The notes below the pieces were generated by a model. That model was given only the letters and a program-made list of their open reading frames with translations, was not told the origin of the DNA and did no database searches. From assembly GCA_047639555.1 (NCBI GenBank), contig JBLIOE010000004.1, forward strand, positions 62,001-126,000: a stretch of DNA of 64,000 nucleotides. The letters are read 5' to 3'. Below, piece by piece: positions 8,443 through 16,986 of the stretch. Numbering within the stretch: the stretch's first letter is position 1; each line of letters begins with the position of its first letter. The DNA is from JAJRXC01 sp047639555 (lineage in GTDB: Bacteria; Actinomycetota; Acidimicrobiia; Acidimicrobiales; Aldehydirespiratoraceae). Made by a program: the position numbers and the translations under genes.

Positions 8443-9144
8443 TCAGCCCGGCTTCTCGGGGTCGAACTTGTAGCCCAGGCCGCGCACAGTCATCACGTAT
8501 TCGGGGTTCGCGGGATCAACCTCGATTTTCTTACGGAGGCGGCGGATGTGAGCGTCGACGATTCGAGAATCGCCGTAGTAGTCGTATCCCCACACCGTCG
8601 ACAGGAGTTGATCCCGCGAAAGAATGCGACGTTCGTTCTCGACGAGGGCGCACAGAAGGAGAAACTCCGTTCGCGTGAGATCTCGCCTTAGCCCCGCTCG
8701 CTCGACCGTTCCTTCCTCGACGTTGATGGACAGCTCACCGAACTCCACGGCTCCGCCATCCTCGCCGGGCAGCAGCCCCTGGGTCCGGCGGAGTAACGCT
8801 CGGATGCGAGCGGCGAGTTCTTTGAAGACAAATGGCTTCGTGACGTAGTCGTCGGCGCCCGCTTCCAGCCCGGCGACGATGTCGTGGGAGTCGTCTCGAG
8901 CCGTCACCACGATGATCGGCACTGCGCTTGTCTGGCGGATCTTGTGACAGAGGTCAAGGCCATTCATTCCCGGCAACATGACATCAACCAGGACCAAGTC
9001 CGGGGGTTCGTCGCTGAAGTGTTGGAACCCGAGCTCTGCGTCTGCGACCGCGTCCACGGTGTAACCCTCATCGCCGAGCGCGAGGCGAAGCGATGACCGA
9101 ATGCGGTCGTCATCTTCGACAACGAGAAGCCTCGATTTCGTCAT
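8443..9144 (-). CDS. OmpR/MtrA-type response regulator
   Basis: 233 residues from the ATG at 9144. The receiver domain (1-120) has the acidic pocket EDDD, phosphorylated Asp54 in LVDVMLPGMNG, and Lys103 in VTKPF. The C-terminal winged helix ends with RIVDAHIRRLRKKIE and MTVRGLGYKF, typical of the OmpR class. It is the DNA-binding output of the adjacent kinase. The frame stays open for 123 more codons upstream to 9513, but the receiver fold starts exactly at this ATG, so the extension is unlikely to be translated with it. No clear Shine-Dalgarno is seen. Confidence 0.92.
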   Translation of the reverse strand: MTKSRLLVVEDDDRIRSSLRLALGDEGYTVDAVADAELGFQHFSDEPPDLVLVDVMLPGMNGLDLCHKIRQTSAVPIIVVTARDDSHDIVAGLEAGADDYVTKPFVFKELAARIRALLRRTQGLLPGEDGGAVEFGELSINVEEGTVERAGLRRDLTRTEFLLLCALVENERRILSRDQLLSTVWGYDYYGDSRIVDAHIRRLRKKIEVDPANPEYVMTVRGLGYKFDPEKPG

Positions 9145-9588
9145 GGCGCCGAGCGCTGCTGGTGCAGTCTCATTGGCGACAGCGTACCGAGCGCCGCCGT
9201 GGCTCGCCGCGGCCAGCGAGCTCGCGGTGTGGCGCCCAGATTCGTAGGAGGGCGGATGTGTTGAAGGCTTTACTTCGCGATCATCGCCAAGTTGTCGCAT
9301 TCTGGCCTTTCGTTGCCGGCAGGTTCTGCGTTCGCGGTACGGGAACGATCCTCCGCACCAGTCACAGTGGCGTTGCCCTGTGACGTGACGGTGACGCCGA
9401 GGCGCGCATTGTTCGCGTTCCGGCACCGCGTCGGCCCCGGGGTGCAGGCAGATGTCGCTAAACGCGCACGGCAGTCGCGCCCTCTCGTCACGGAACCACA
9501 CGAGGATGCGCACTCCCGAGCTTGAGTGGTGATTGTCCCTGATTCCGATTGAGCATTGTTCTGGCTGTGTCGTGCAGCCTCGACCCGC
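9145..9588. other. Intergenic stretch between divergent regulator and CNNM genes
   Basis: 444 bases separate the divergently transcribed response regulator and CNNM-type gene, so both promoters should lie here. I see no convincing gene. On the minus strand an open frame in line with the regulator encodes a C-x2-C stretch (CDWCGGSFPYRERRTC near 9300-9370) that resembles a small zinc-ribbon protein, but it lacks a complete set of cysteines and its own stop. I found no strong inverted repeat. Confidence 0.5.
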
Positions 9589-10860
9589 ATGAGCGGACTG
9601 TGGCTTGACCTCGCCATCGTCGGCGTACTCGTTTGCTTCAACGCGATGCTGGCAGGCGCGGAGATGGCATTCCTGTCACTCCGCGAAGGGCAGCTACGCC
9701 GCCTGAATGAGGCAGGAAGCCGCGGCCAACAAGTAGTCCGGTTGGCCCGAGACCCCAACCGATACCTCGGGGCCGTTCAGCTCGGAATTACCCTTGCGGG
9801 ATTCCTAGCGTCTGCGACCGCTGCCGTGTCGATCAGCGAACCGGTCGCCGGTCTCTTCGGAGGCGGACCGTTCGCCGGAGCGGCCGCCGTCGCCCTGGTC
9901 ACCGTCGCGTTATCGCTGGTCATGCTCGTACTCGGCGAGCTCGTTCCCAAGCGACTGGCTATGCAGCGCGCCGAGCGGTGGAGCCTACTTATGGCCCGTC
10001 CCATCGCTCGGTTCATCGCCGCAACCCGGCCAATCATCGTCGTGTTGAGCGCGCTGACCGACGTTCTTGTCCGTGCTGCCGGCGGCGATCCGGATCGCCA
10101 TCGAGACGAGATAACCGACGCGGAAATCGTGGACCTCGTCGAGGCCCAGCCAACTCTTACCGACACCCAACGCCAGATCATGGCCGGAGCGATCGAGATC
10201 GCCGGGCGTTCGCTACGACAAGTTCTGGTACCCCGGGTACGTGTCGTCACCATCGACGCCACCTCTCCGGTCGATGAGGCACGCGACCTCCTCCGCCAGT
10301 CGGGCCACTCGAGGGCACCGGTGGTGCGCGGCTCCCTGGATGACCCGATCGGGCAGGTGCACTTGAGGGACCTGCTCGACAACGACGGTGTCGCTGGTGA
10401 CCACATTGATCCGCTTCTCGCGTTCCCGGAAGGTCTCTCCGTGCTCGAAGCCTTGAGGCAACTCCAAATCAACCGATCGCAGCTGGCGGCGGTGGTCGAT
10501 GAGCACGGGGGCACCGCCGGCATCATCACGATCGAGGACCTCATCGAAGAACTGGTGGGGGAGATCTACGACGAAACAGACGCCGACCTCCTTGGCGTGC
10601 AGCACGAAGCCGATGGTGCGCTCCTCCTTCCCGGTTCGTTCCCTATCCACGATCTCACCGATCTCGGACTGCACCTGCCTGAAGGGAGCTACTCCACGAT
10701 CGCGGGTCTCATACTTGATCACCTCGGACACCTACCGGAAGTGGGTGAGACGATCGAAATATCCGGTACGGCGATGGAGGTAGCAGCGATGGACCGTCGA
10801 TCGATTGTCACCGTGCGGATCATTCGACTCACAAGTTTGCGAACACCCCTGACAGAATAG
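9589..10860 (+). CDS. CNNM/CorC-type membrane protein (DUF21, CBS pair, CorC_HlyC)
   Basis: 423 residues from the ATG at 9589 (an upstream TTG is in frame but would add an unlikely leader). The N-terminal DUF21 domain has about four hydrophobic helices with the AGAEMAFLSL motif near residue 20 and LVLGELVPKRLA near 113. Two CBS domains follow (about 200-325, with DEHGGTAGIITIEDLIEELVGEI), then a C-terminal CorC_HlyC domain. The family is linked to Mg2+ or Co2+ efflux and metal homeostasis. It is transcribed away from the two-component system and is followed closely by a small unknown gene. Confidence 0.9.
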   Translation: MSGLWLDLAIVGVLVCFNAMLAGAEMAFLSLREGQLRRLNEAGSRGQQVVRLARDPNRYLGAVQLGITLAGFLASATAAVSISEPVAGLFGGGPFAGAAAVALVTVALSLVMLVLGELVPKRLAMQRAERWSLLMARPIARFIAATRPIIVVLSALTDVLVRAAGGDPDRHRDEITDAEIVDLVEAQPTLTDTQRQIMAGAIEIAGRSLRQVLVPRVRVVTIDATSPVDEARDLLRQSGHSRAPVVRGSLDDPIGQVHLRDLLDNDGVAGDHIDPLLAFPEGLSVLEALRQLQINRSQLAAVVDEHGGTAGIITIEDLIEELVGEIYDETDADLLGVQHEADGALLLPGSFPIHDLTDLGLHLPEGSYSTIAGLILDHLGHLPEVGETIEISGTAMEVAAMDRRSIVTVRIIRLTSLRTPLTE

Positions 10861-10896
10861 GTATGTCTAATAGTATGCGTTTAAGGAGGTGCGATC

Positions 10897-11172
10897 ATGG
10901 AAACACTCGATCAACCGACCGCATCAAGCGACCCAAGCCGCATTCAGTTGGAGGCTCTGAGCCAAACAATTCAGGACCTCTCGTCTGCCGCGCCGTATGG
11001 AGAGCCTCATCGACGAGCAAGCCTGTCCGTGCAGCTCATCCGCCTCGAATCTGATGTCCAGCGCCTTCGAATTCGAAGCGCGGCGGGCGAGTTTCACTCC
11101 GAAGAGATCGGCGAGCTTCGCAACTGCCGTGAACGACTCGCCCAGCTCGAACGGCGCTGGCGACCCGACTAG
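10897..11172 (+). CDS. Small unknown protein with a helical, probably coiled-coil tail
   Basis: 91 residues. The start is well defined: a near-perfect AAGGAGGT box at 10883-10890 lies 6 bases before the ATG, one of the strongest ribosome sites in the window. The sequence is polar and rich in Leu, Arg and Glu; residues about 48-88 (LSVQLIRLESDVQRLRI through RERLAQLERRW) have a heptad-like pattern that suggests a short coiled coil. No membrane segment or cysteine cluster. I do not recognise a family. The next small gene starts 3 bases after its stop. Confidence 0.7.
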   Translation: METLDQPTASSDPSRIQLEALSQTIQDLSSAAPYGEPHRRASLSVQLIRLESDVQRLRIRSAAGEFHSEEIGELRNCRERLAQLERRWRPD

Positions 11173-11175
11173 GCC

Positions 11176-11442
11176 ATGTCGGGGGCCGGCCTCGGAATCT
11201 CCAATTGGGCGGTCGACGTTTCCGAGCGGGTGTCGGTGATCGAGTGGCTCGACGCGGAGCTCGCAGGGCGAGCGCGGTCAAGCATCGGCCCCGCCGTACC
11301 TGCGCTTCGCTGCACAGATCCAACAATCGTGAAGCAGTCCGTGCTCGCCGCTATCGACCACTGTCGCGACGCTCAGGGTGCCTACAGATTCCGCAACGAC
11401 CACCACTTCGTCATCACCCGACAGTCGGCTGAGATAGCGTAG
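11176..11442 (+). CDS. Small unknown protein, possibly a stand-alone methyltransferase C-terminal segment
   Basis: 88 residues starting 3 bases after the preceding stop, so likely co-translated with it. The C-terminus (AIDHCRDAQGAYRFRNDHHF) is similar in pattern to the end of the class I methyltransferase at 16987-17805 (SIAEYRDGSGAYRVPGEFV), with the same spacing to a preceding helix. No SAM-binding motif is present. It could be a free C-terminal domain or the remnant of a longer gene. The call is weak and rests on that one resemblance. Confidence 0.5.
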   Translation: MSGAGLGISNWAVDVSERVSVIEWLDAELAGRARSSIGPAVPALRCTDPTIVKQSVLAAIDHCRDAQGAYRFRNDHHFVITRQSAEIA

Positions 11443-11466
11443 GCGCTTCGGCGTAGGCTCCGCCGC

Positions 11467-13056
11467 TTGAGCTGGATACGCCTGAAGAACATCTCCAAGT
11501 CCTATGACCGAACCGCGATCTTCCGGGAGATCCACTTCAAGCTGACGTCGGGCGACAAGGTTGGGCTGGTCGGCCAGAACGGTGTCGGTAAGACGACGCT
11601 GATCAAGCTGATCCTGGGCGAGGAGGATCCCGACGACGGCACGGTCGATATCACCGACGACGTCAAGATCGGCTATTTCTCACAGTTCTCCGAACTCGAC
11701 AGCGAGACGACGATCCAGGCCGAACTCGTCGCCCTCTTCCCTGAGGTGCACGCGCTCGAAGCGGAGATGGACGAGGTCAACGAAGGTTTCGTCTCGGGTC
11801 CGGACGACGCGGAAATGACGCGACTGGTGGAACGCCAGGCGGAGTTGTTGGAAGCGCAGGAACGCGCTGGTTCGTGGACCTACGAGAATGACATCGACAC
11901 CGTGCTGACCAAGATCGGATTCTCTGCCGAGCACCGGGAGCTGCCGATCAGCCAACTCTCCGGCGGTTGGAGAAACCGTGCCGCTCTCGCCAAGGTCCTG
12001 CTCCAAGATCCGCAGGTCCTCCTGATGGACGAGCCGACGAACTATCTCGACATCGCCGGCCTGCGCTGGTTGGAGGAGTGGTTTCAGAAGTTCCGGGGCG
12101 CGCTCATCGTCATCTCCCACGATCGCCAGTTCCTGGAGTCGGTCTGCAATCGCATTGTCGAGGTCGAGAACCGTCGCCTCTACGAGTACGACGGCAACTT
12201 CGCTCACTACATCCAGAAAAAGCAGCAACGGATCAAGACCCTCGAGCGAGAGTTCGCCCACGAGGGTGAGCTGTTGGCCTACGAACAAGAGGCGATCGCG
12301 AACCGCAGTGAGTTGGCCAAGAACCCGAGCCCGGCGCTTCGGCGCCGGTTGGCGAAGGTCAAGAAGAGCGGATCACCCCGCCCGGTCGATCAAATCGTGA
12401 CCGATATCTATGAAGGCCTCCACATAAAGGATCGGCTCTGCGAGGTCACCGAACTCGGCATGGCGTTCGATGGGAACAGCTTGTTCGACGGCCTCAACTT
12501 CGACATTCACCGCGGCGACCGGATCGCGATCCTCGGCCCCAACGGCTGCGGCAAGACCACCCTGCTCGCCTCGCTCTCCGGAGCGATACCGCCAAGCTTC
12601 AGCGGCGAGATCTCCTGGACCAGCGGCACCAAGTACGTCTCGTTCAACCAGCTGGTCGATGACCTTGACCTTGATGACACTGTTGGGCACGCCGTTTCCG
12701 CGATGCCCGACAGCCTTGCGCTTCATGCGACCAAGAAGTCGGTGAATCGGTTTCTTGGCCTCTTCCAATTCTCGGAGATGGATCGGGCGACCAAGATCGG
12801 GCAGCTCTCCGGCGGTGAGGCGGCCCGGGTGGCGCTCGCCCAATGCCTTCTTTCTGGGGCGTCGGTCATCATTCTCGACGAGCCCACCAACCACCTTGAT
12901 ATGCAGAGCACCCAGGTGATGGAACGGGCGCTGGCCCACTTTCCCGGCGCCGTTCTCGTTGTAAGCCATGACCGGTTCTTCATCGACAAGGTTGCCAACC
13001 GAGTCCTCCGTTTCGATGGCGAAGGCGGCGTGAGCGAGCTGCAAGCCGGGGTTTGA
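11467..13056 (+). CDS. ABC-F family ATPase (ribosome-associated, soluble)
   Basis: 529 residues with a TTG start. Two ATP-binding cassettes without membrane segments: Walker A GQNGVGKT (36-43), signature LSGGW (164-168) and Walker B LLMDEPTNYLD in the first; Walker A GPNGCGKT (357-364), signature LSGGE and ILDEPTNHLD in the second. The linker (about 245-320) is rich in charged residues like the P-site tRNA interaction motif of ABC-F proteins. These bind the ribosomal E site and act in translation rescue or antibiotic protection. Which subclass (EttA, Uup, ARE) cannot be decided by eye. Confidence 0.88.
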   Translation: MSWIRLKNISKSYDRTAIFREIHFKLTSGDKVGLVGQNGVGKTTLIKLILGEEDPDDGTVDITDDVKIGYFSQFSELDSETTIQAELVALFPEVHALEAEMDEVNEGFVSGPDDAEMTRLVERQAELLEAQERAGSWTYENDIDTVLTKIGFSAEHRELPISQLSGGWRNRAALAKVLLQDPQVLLMDEPTNYLDIAGLRWLEEWFQKFRGALIVISHDRQFLESVCNRIVEVENRRLYEYDGNFAHYIQKKQQRIKTLEREFAHEGELLAYEQEAIANRSELAKNPSPALRRRLAKVKKSGSPRPVDQIVTDIYEGLHIKDRLCEVTELGMAFDGNSLFDGLNFDIHRGDRIAILGPNGCGKTTLLASLSGAIPPSFSGEISWTSGTKYVSFNQLVDDLDLDDTVGHAVSAMPDSLALHATKKSVNRFLGLFQFSEMDRATKIGQLSGGEAARVALAQCLLSGASVIILDEPTNHLDMQSTQVMERALAHFPGAVLVVSHDRFFIDKVANRVLRFDGEGGVSELQAGV

Positions 13057-13135
13057 CCGCAGGGGCCGGCTGGTCAAGCCGGGTGTCACCAGCTATTCCA
13101 GCAATAGCCACTGAAACTCGCGGGGGACCGAGTAG
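13057..13135. other. Start of a gene-decay stretch downstream of the ABC-F gene
   Basis: Between the ABC-F stop and the ilvD start (680 bases) there is no intact gene. This first part shows nothing recognisable; the remainder holds two gene relics listed separately. Confidence 0.4.
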
Positions 13136-13246
13136 TACGAGCTGTTGGGCCATTCCTGGCTCACCGCCGGACTGCTCATCGCTGCCGCAGCGGCAGCAAC
13201 CGGCCTACTCGGTCTCGGGTCGTTCATCCGCCGCGATGTGAGTTGA
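13136..13246 (+). pseudogene. C-terminal relic of an ABC-2-type transporter permease
   Basis: An open stretch of 36 codons ends at TGA 13244-13246 and reads as a hydrophobic helix (WLTAGLLIAAAAAATGLLGLG) followed by FIRRDVS. A last helix ending in F-x-RRD is the usual C-terminus of ABC-2 permeases. The frame is closed by TAG immediately upstream and there is no start codon or ribosome site, so it is a tail fragment only. It is probably what is left of a transporter that was deleted. Identification rests on the short C-terminal pattern. Confidence 0.5.
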
Positions 13247-13353
13247 CGCAGGAGCTGCCAGTTATCCGGACGATCTGTGCAGCCCGCGGTCATGGAAGGG
13301 GCGCTGCCCCATCACCGATTGCACTTTCTGTCCAATGTGCGAGGTCGAAGCAC

Positions 13354-13665
13354 ATGTCAGAAGTCGGGATTCGGGCCCTCAAACAGAATGCGTCGGCCGT
13401 AGTAGCCGACGCTGCGGCGGGGGAGACAGTCACCATTGCTGATCGGGGTCGCCCCGTCGCTCGTATGACTGCTATCCCTCGATCAGAGCGGACGTGTTCG
13501 ATGAGGGGGGTCGTCCTGGACCCTTCCGTCTTGAGATCGCTAGACGCGCTCCATCTCGCGACGGCGCTAGATCTCGGTGATGACCCTGAGGGGTTGGTCA
13601 CCTACGACGACCGTCTTGCCGACGCTGCGGAGGCAAACGGAGTTGCAGTCGTCTCTCCATGCTGA
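13354..13665 (+). pseudogene. VapB-type antitoxin fused in frame to the C-terminal part of a VapC PIN toxin
   Basis: 103 codons from ATG 13354. Residues 1 to about 47 match a Phd/YefM-VapB antitoxin (IRALKQNASAVVADAAAGETVTIADRGRPVAR). From about residue 58 the protein becomes the second half of a PIN-domain toxin: RSLDALHLATALDLG carries the third acidic residue and VTYDDRLADAA the fourth. The N-terminal PIN half with the first Asp and the Glu is missing, so nuclease activity is not expected. A deletion of roughly 250 bases across a vapB-vapC junction would explain it. The frame is intact, so a hybrid protein could still be made. Confidence 0.75.
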
Positions 13666-13735
13666 GAACTGGTCTGTAGCCGGGCGATGCGGCTATTCGT
13701 CCGCATGTCAGCCGATCTGAGGGCATGATGTTCGG

Positions 13736-15436
13736 ATGCAGGAGCAAAAGGTCGAACTCAACACCTACTCGTCCCGAATCACTCAGCCGAAAAGCCAGGG
13801 CGCGTCACAAGCGATGCTGCTGGCCACTGGCCTGAGCAACGCTGATCTCGACAAGGCGCAGATTGGTATAGCCGCCTGCTGGTTCGAGGGCAATCCGTGC
13901 AACATGCACCTCGGCGATCTCGGCACCGAGGTGAAAAAGGGCGTCGTTGAAAGCGGCCTCATCGGCATGCGCTTCGACACCATTGGCGTGTCCGACGGCA
14001 TTTCGATGGGCACCGACGGCATGTCCTACTCGCTCCAGAGTCGCGACCTGATCGCCGACTCGATCGAGACCGTGATGTCGGCGCAGTGGTACGACGGCCT
14101 CGTCGCCTTGCCCGGCTGCGACAAGAACATGCCGGGCGTCGTGATGGCGATGGGGCGGCTGAATCGGCCGTCGATCATGGTCTATGGCGGCACTATACGG
14201 GCCGGTTGCGGCTCGATCGGCGGTACCGAGACCAAGCTCGACGTCGTCTCGGCGTTTCAGAGCTATGGCCAATTCCTGGCGGGCACGATCACCGAGGAAG
14301 AGCGTCAGACCATCGTCAACTGTTCGATTCCTGGCGCCGGTGCGTGCGGTGGCATGTACACGGCGAACACGATGGCCACCGCTATCGAAGCGATGGGCCT
14401 CAGCCTTCCGTTCTCGTCGAGCACGCCCGCCGAGGATCCCGCGAAGATCGAAGAGTGCGTGCAGGCCGGCCGGATGATGGAGATGCTGCTGGCCGAGGGT
14501 CTCACGCCACGACGCATCGTGACCCGCTCGTCGTTGGAGAACGCAATGGTCGTAACGATGGCCCTCGGTGGCTCCACCAATGCTGTGCTGCACACCATTG
14601 CGATGGCCCGTGCGTTCGAGTTGGACCTCACCATCGAAGACTGGCAAGCGACCAGCGCCCGAATCCCGTTGCTGGCTGACCTGAAGCCATCCGGGAAGTA
14701 CGTGATGGAAGATCTACATGGCGTCGGCGGGGTGCCGGGGGTGATGCGTTACCTGCTCGACGAAGGTCTGCTCGACGGCGATCAGCTCACCGTCACGGGC
14801 AAGACGCTCGGCGAGAACCTGCAAAGCGCTCCGCACCTTGCCGAGGATCAAGACGTCGTGGCGAAGCTCGACACCGCGGTGAAGGCTCGAGGCCACATCT
14901 CCATCCTGAAGGGCAACCTCGCCCCGGGTGGAGCGGTCGGCAAGATCACTGGCAAGGAAGGCCTTCGTTTCTCCGGCCCGGCCCGAGTGTTCGACTGCGA
15001 AGAAGACATGCTCGCGGGCCTTGAAGAAGGCCGCATCGCGTCAGGCGACGTGATTGTGATCCGTTACGAAGGGCCGAAGGGTGGGCCGGGCATGCCCGAG
15101 ATGTTGACACCAACCAGCGCGCTGGCGGGCGCCGGCTTCCTCGAAGATGTCGCCCTCATCACCGACGGCCGGTTCTCTGGAGGCAGCCACGGATTCATTG
15201 TTGGCCACGTCGTGCCCGAGGCGCAGGAGGGCGGCCCGATCGCCCTGGTCAGAGACGGCGACACAATCACGATCGACGACGAATCACACGAGATGACCGT
15301 CGATGTCGATGCCGACGAGATGGCGAAGCGTCGCTCGGCATGGGAGATGCCCGAGTACAAGGCGACCTCCGGCACGTTGTGGAAGTACATCAAGCTCGTC
15401 GAAGATGCGTCGAACGGTTGTGTGACCGACGGCTGA
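13736..15436 (+). CDS. ilvD: Dihydroxy-acid dehydratase
   Basis: 566 residues, standard length for IlvD, the Fe-S enzyme that makes 2-keto acids in valine, leucine and isoleucine synthesis. The three cluster cysteines are visible: Cys55 (NPCNMHLGDL), Cys128 (PGCDKNMPG) and Cys204 (GACGGMYTANTM). The C-terminal block GRFSGGSHGFIVGHVVPEA is also conserved. It stands alone, not with other ilv genes. A clear link to the suf genes upstream is only functional, since IlvD needs Fe-S assembly. Confidence 0.96.
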   Translation: MQEQKVELNTYSSRITQPKSQGASQAMLLATGLSNADLDKAQIGIAACWFEGNPCNMHLGDLGTEVKKGVVESGLIGMRFDTIGVSDGISMGTDGMSYSLQSRDLIADSIETVMSAQWYDGLVALPGCDKNMPGVVMAMGRLNRPSIMVYGGTIRAGCGSIGGTETKLDVVSAFQSYGQFLAGTITEEERQTIVNCSIPGAGACGGMYTANTMATAIEAMGLSLPFSSSTPAEDPAKIEECVQAGRMMEMLLAEGLTPRRIVTRSSLENAMVVTMALGGSTNAVLHTIAMARAFELDLTIEDWQATSARIPLLADLKPSGKYVMEDLHGVGGVPGVMRYLLDEGLLDGDQLTVTGKTLGENLQSAPHLAEDQDVVAKLDTAVKARGHISILKGNLAPGGAVGKITGKEGLRFSGPARVFDCEEDMLAGLEEGRIASGDVIVIRYEGPKGGPGMPEMLTPTSALAGAGFLEDVALITDGRFSGGSHGFIVGHVVPEAQEGGPIALVRDGDTITIDDESHEMTVDVDADEMAKRRSAWEMPEYKATSGTLWKYIKLVEDASNGCVTDG

Positions 15437-15482
15437 CTCGGCCGACCGCGGGCCGCACCGTAGAACTCAACTCGGAGACAGC

Positions 15483-16397
15483 ATGACAACACACATGGAC
15501 CTTCCCCTCGGACCGCACCTGACAATGCCGCAGGTCGGGTTCGGCACCTACCTCATCGACGACGCCGCCGTTGAGGGCGCCGTGCTCAGAGCCCTGCGGG
15601 CTGGCTACCGCCACATCGACACCGCGGAGGCGTACCGAAACGAACCAGGCGTCGGGCGGGCGATCGGTCAAGCGATCAGCGACGGCGCGATCGCCCGCGA
15701 CGACGTGTTTGTCACGACGAAGTTGTGGCCCGGTAACCCGCAGTGGGGCGATGCCAGCAAGGACTATGCGTCGACGATCAGGTCGTTCGACACGTCGCTC
15801 GGTCTCCTCGGTCTTGACCACCTCGACTTGTACCTGATCCATGCCCCCTTCGGCGGCGAGAACCGCGTCGAACAGTGGCGAGCGCTCGTCGACCTCCGTG
15901 AGTCGGGCAAGGTGCGGGCGATTGGCGTGAGCAACTTCACCCAGGCGCACATCGAAGAACTCACGAACGCTGGCCTCGCGATGCCGGATGCCAACCAGAT
16001 CGAGCTCCACCCGTGGTCACAAAAGCCGGAACTCGTCGGCTACCTACAATCGTCCAGCATTACCACGATCGCGTACAGCAGTCTCGTTCCGCTCTCGACA
16101 TGGCGCATCGATCCCGGTCAAGACAGTGCCAAGACCGACGAGATGCGTGCCGCGACCGAGTCGCCGTTTCGCTCCCAGGCCAAGAAGTACGGCGTGACTG
16201 AAGCCCAATTCTTGCTGCGGTGGGCCGTACAGCAGGGCTTCGGCGTGTTGCCGAAAACGACCAATGCGTCGCGGCTCACACAGAATCTCGACCTCCACGG
16301 CTTTGAGATCGACTCCGAGGACATGGCGGAGATCGCCACGATGGACCGCGGGGAAGGGCTGGCGTGGGCAACCGGCGATCCCACTCAGACGACATAG
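15483..16397 (+). CDS. Aldo/keto reductase
   Basis: 304 residues with the complete AKR tetrad: Asp46, Tyr51, Lys80 and His120, in GYRHIDTAEAYRNE, VTTKLW and DLYLIHAP. The NADPH-binding end has LPKTTNASRLTQN. It is a cytoplasmic TIM-barrel reductase of aldehydes or ketones in the AKR3/AKR5 style; the substrate cannot be read from sequence. The start has a GGAGAC box. It follows ilvD by 46 bases and could share its transcript. Confidence 0.92.
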   Translation: MTTHMDLPLGPHLTMPQVGFGTYLIDDAAVEGAVLRALRAGYRHIDTAEAYRNEPGVGRAIGQAISDGAIARDDVFVTTKLWPGNPQWGDASKDYASTIRSFDTSLGLLGLDHLDLYLIHAPFGGENRVEQWRALVDLRESGKVRAIGVSNFTQAHIEELTNAGLAMPDANQIELHPWSQKPELVGYLQSSSITTIAYSSLVPLSTWRIDPGQDSAKTDEMRAATESPFRSQAKKYGVTEAQFLLRWAVQQGFGVLPKTTNASRLTQNLDLHGFEIDSEDMAEIATMDRGEGLAWATGDPTQTT

Positions 16398-16472
16398 CGC
16401 AGCGTCGGTCGGTCCCGGGGACTGGAACGAGTCCACCGATTACGGTGAACTACGAGCCGCAGGAGGCGAAAT

Positions 16473-16985
16473 ATGGGTGGAATTCGTGAGGCACTGGATC
16501 GGGTCTCGTCGGTCGTTGCGCGCCGACCTCAAACTGGTGAAGACACCAACAAGTCGACGACGACGCTCGTGTCCGGCCTGGCTTGTGTGAGTGAGGAAGG
16601 GGAGTGGCGCCTCGACACGGATATGCCCGCAGCGATGGGTGGCCAAGGGTCCGCTCCTACTCCCGGCGTCTACGGTCGTGCCGCTCTCGGTAGCTGCCTC
16701 GCCATGGGGTACAAACTGCGGTCCGAGGCCCTCGGTATCGAGGTGACCAGCATCAAGATCGACATCGACGCCGACTCGGACATGGCCGGAATGTTGTTTC
16801 TCGAATCGGCGAACCCTCCCGGCTATACCGAGGTTCGATACCACGTTCAGATCGAGAGTCCCGCGCCGGCATCGGATATCCAACGAGTGGTCGATGAAGG
16901 TGACGCACTCAGCCCATACCTCGATGTGTTCGCCCGCGCTCATGCGATGAAACGAACGCTGACCATCAACCAGGAGGCTGGCTGA
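16473..16985 (+). CDS. OsmC-family protein lacking the second redox cysteine
   Basis: 170 residues with a strong AGGAGG box before the ATG. The central OsmC motif GRAALGSCLAMGYKLRSEALGI holds Cys75 at the peroxidatic position. The second conserved Cys of OsmC/Ohr (usually in a short motif in the C-terminal third) is absent: the segment reads VVDEGDALSPYLDVFARAH. Without it, thiol peroxidase chemistry would need another resolving thiol. The stop is separated by only 1 base from the ATG of a methyltransferase, implying coupled translation. Binding or carrier roles are possible. Confidence 0.82.
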   Translation: MGGIREALDRVSSVVARRPQTGEDTNKSTTTLVSGLACVSEEGEWRLDTDMPAAMGGQGSAPTPGVYGRAALGSCLAMGYKLRSEALGIEVTSIKIDIDADSDMAGMLFLESANPPGYTEVRYHVQIESPAPASDIQRVVDEGDALSPYLDVFARAHAMKRTLTINQEAG

Positions 16986-16986
16986 C

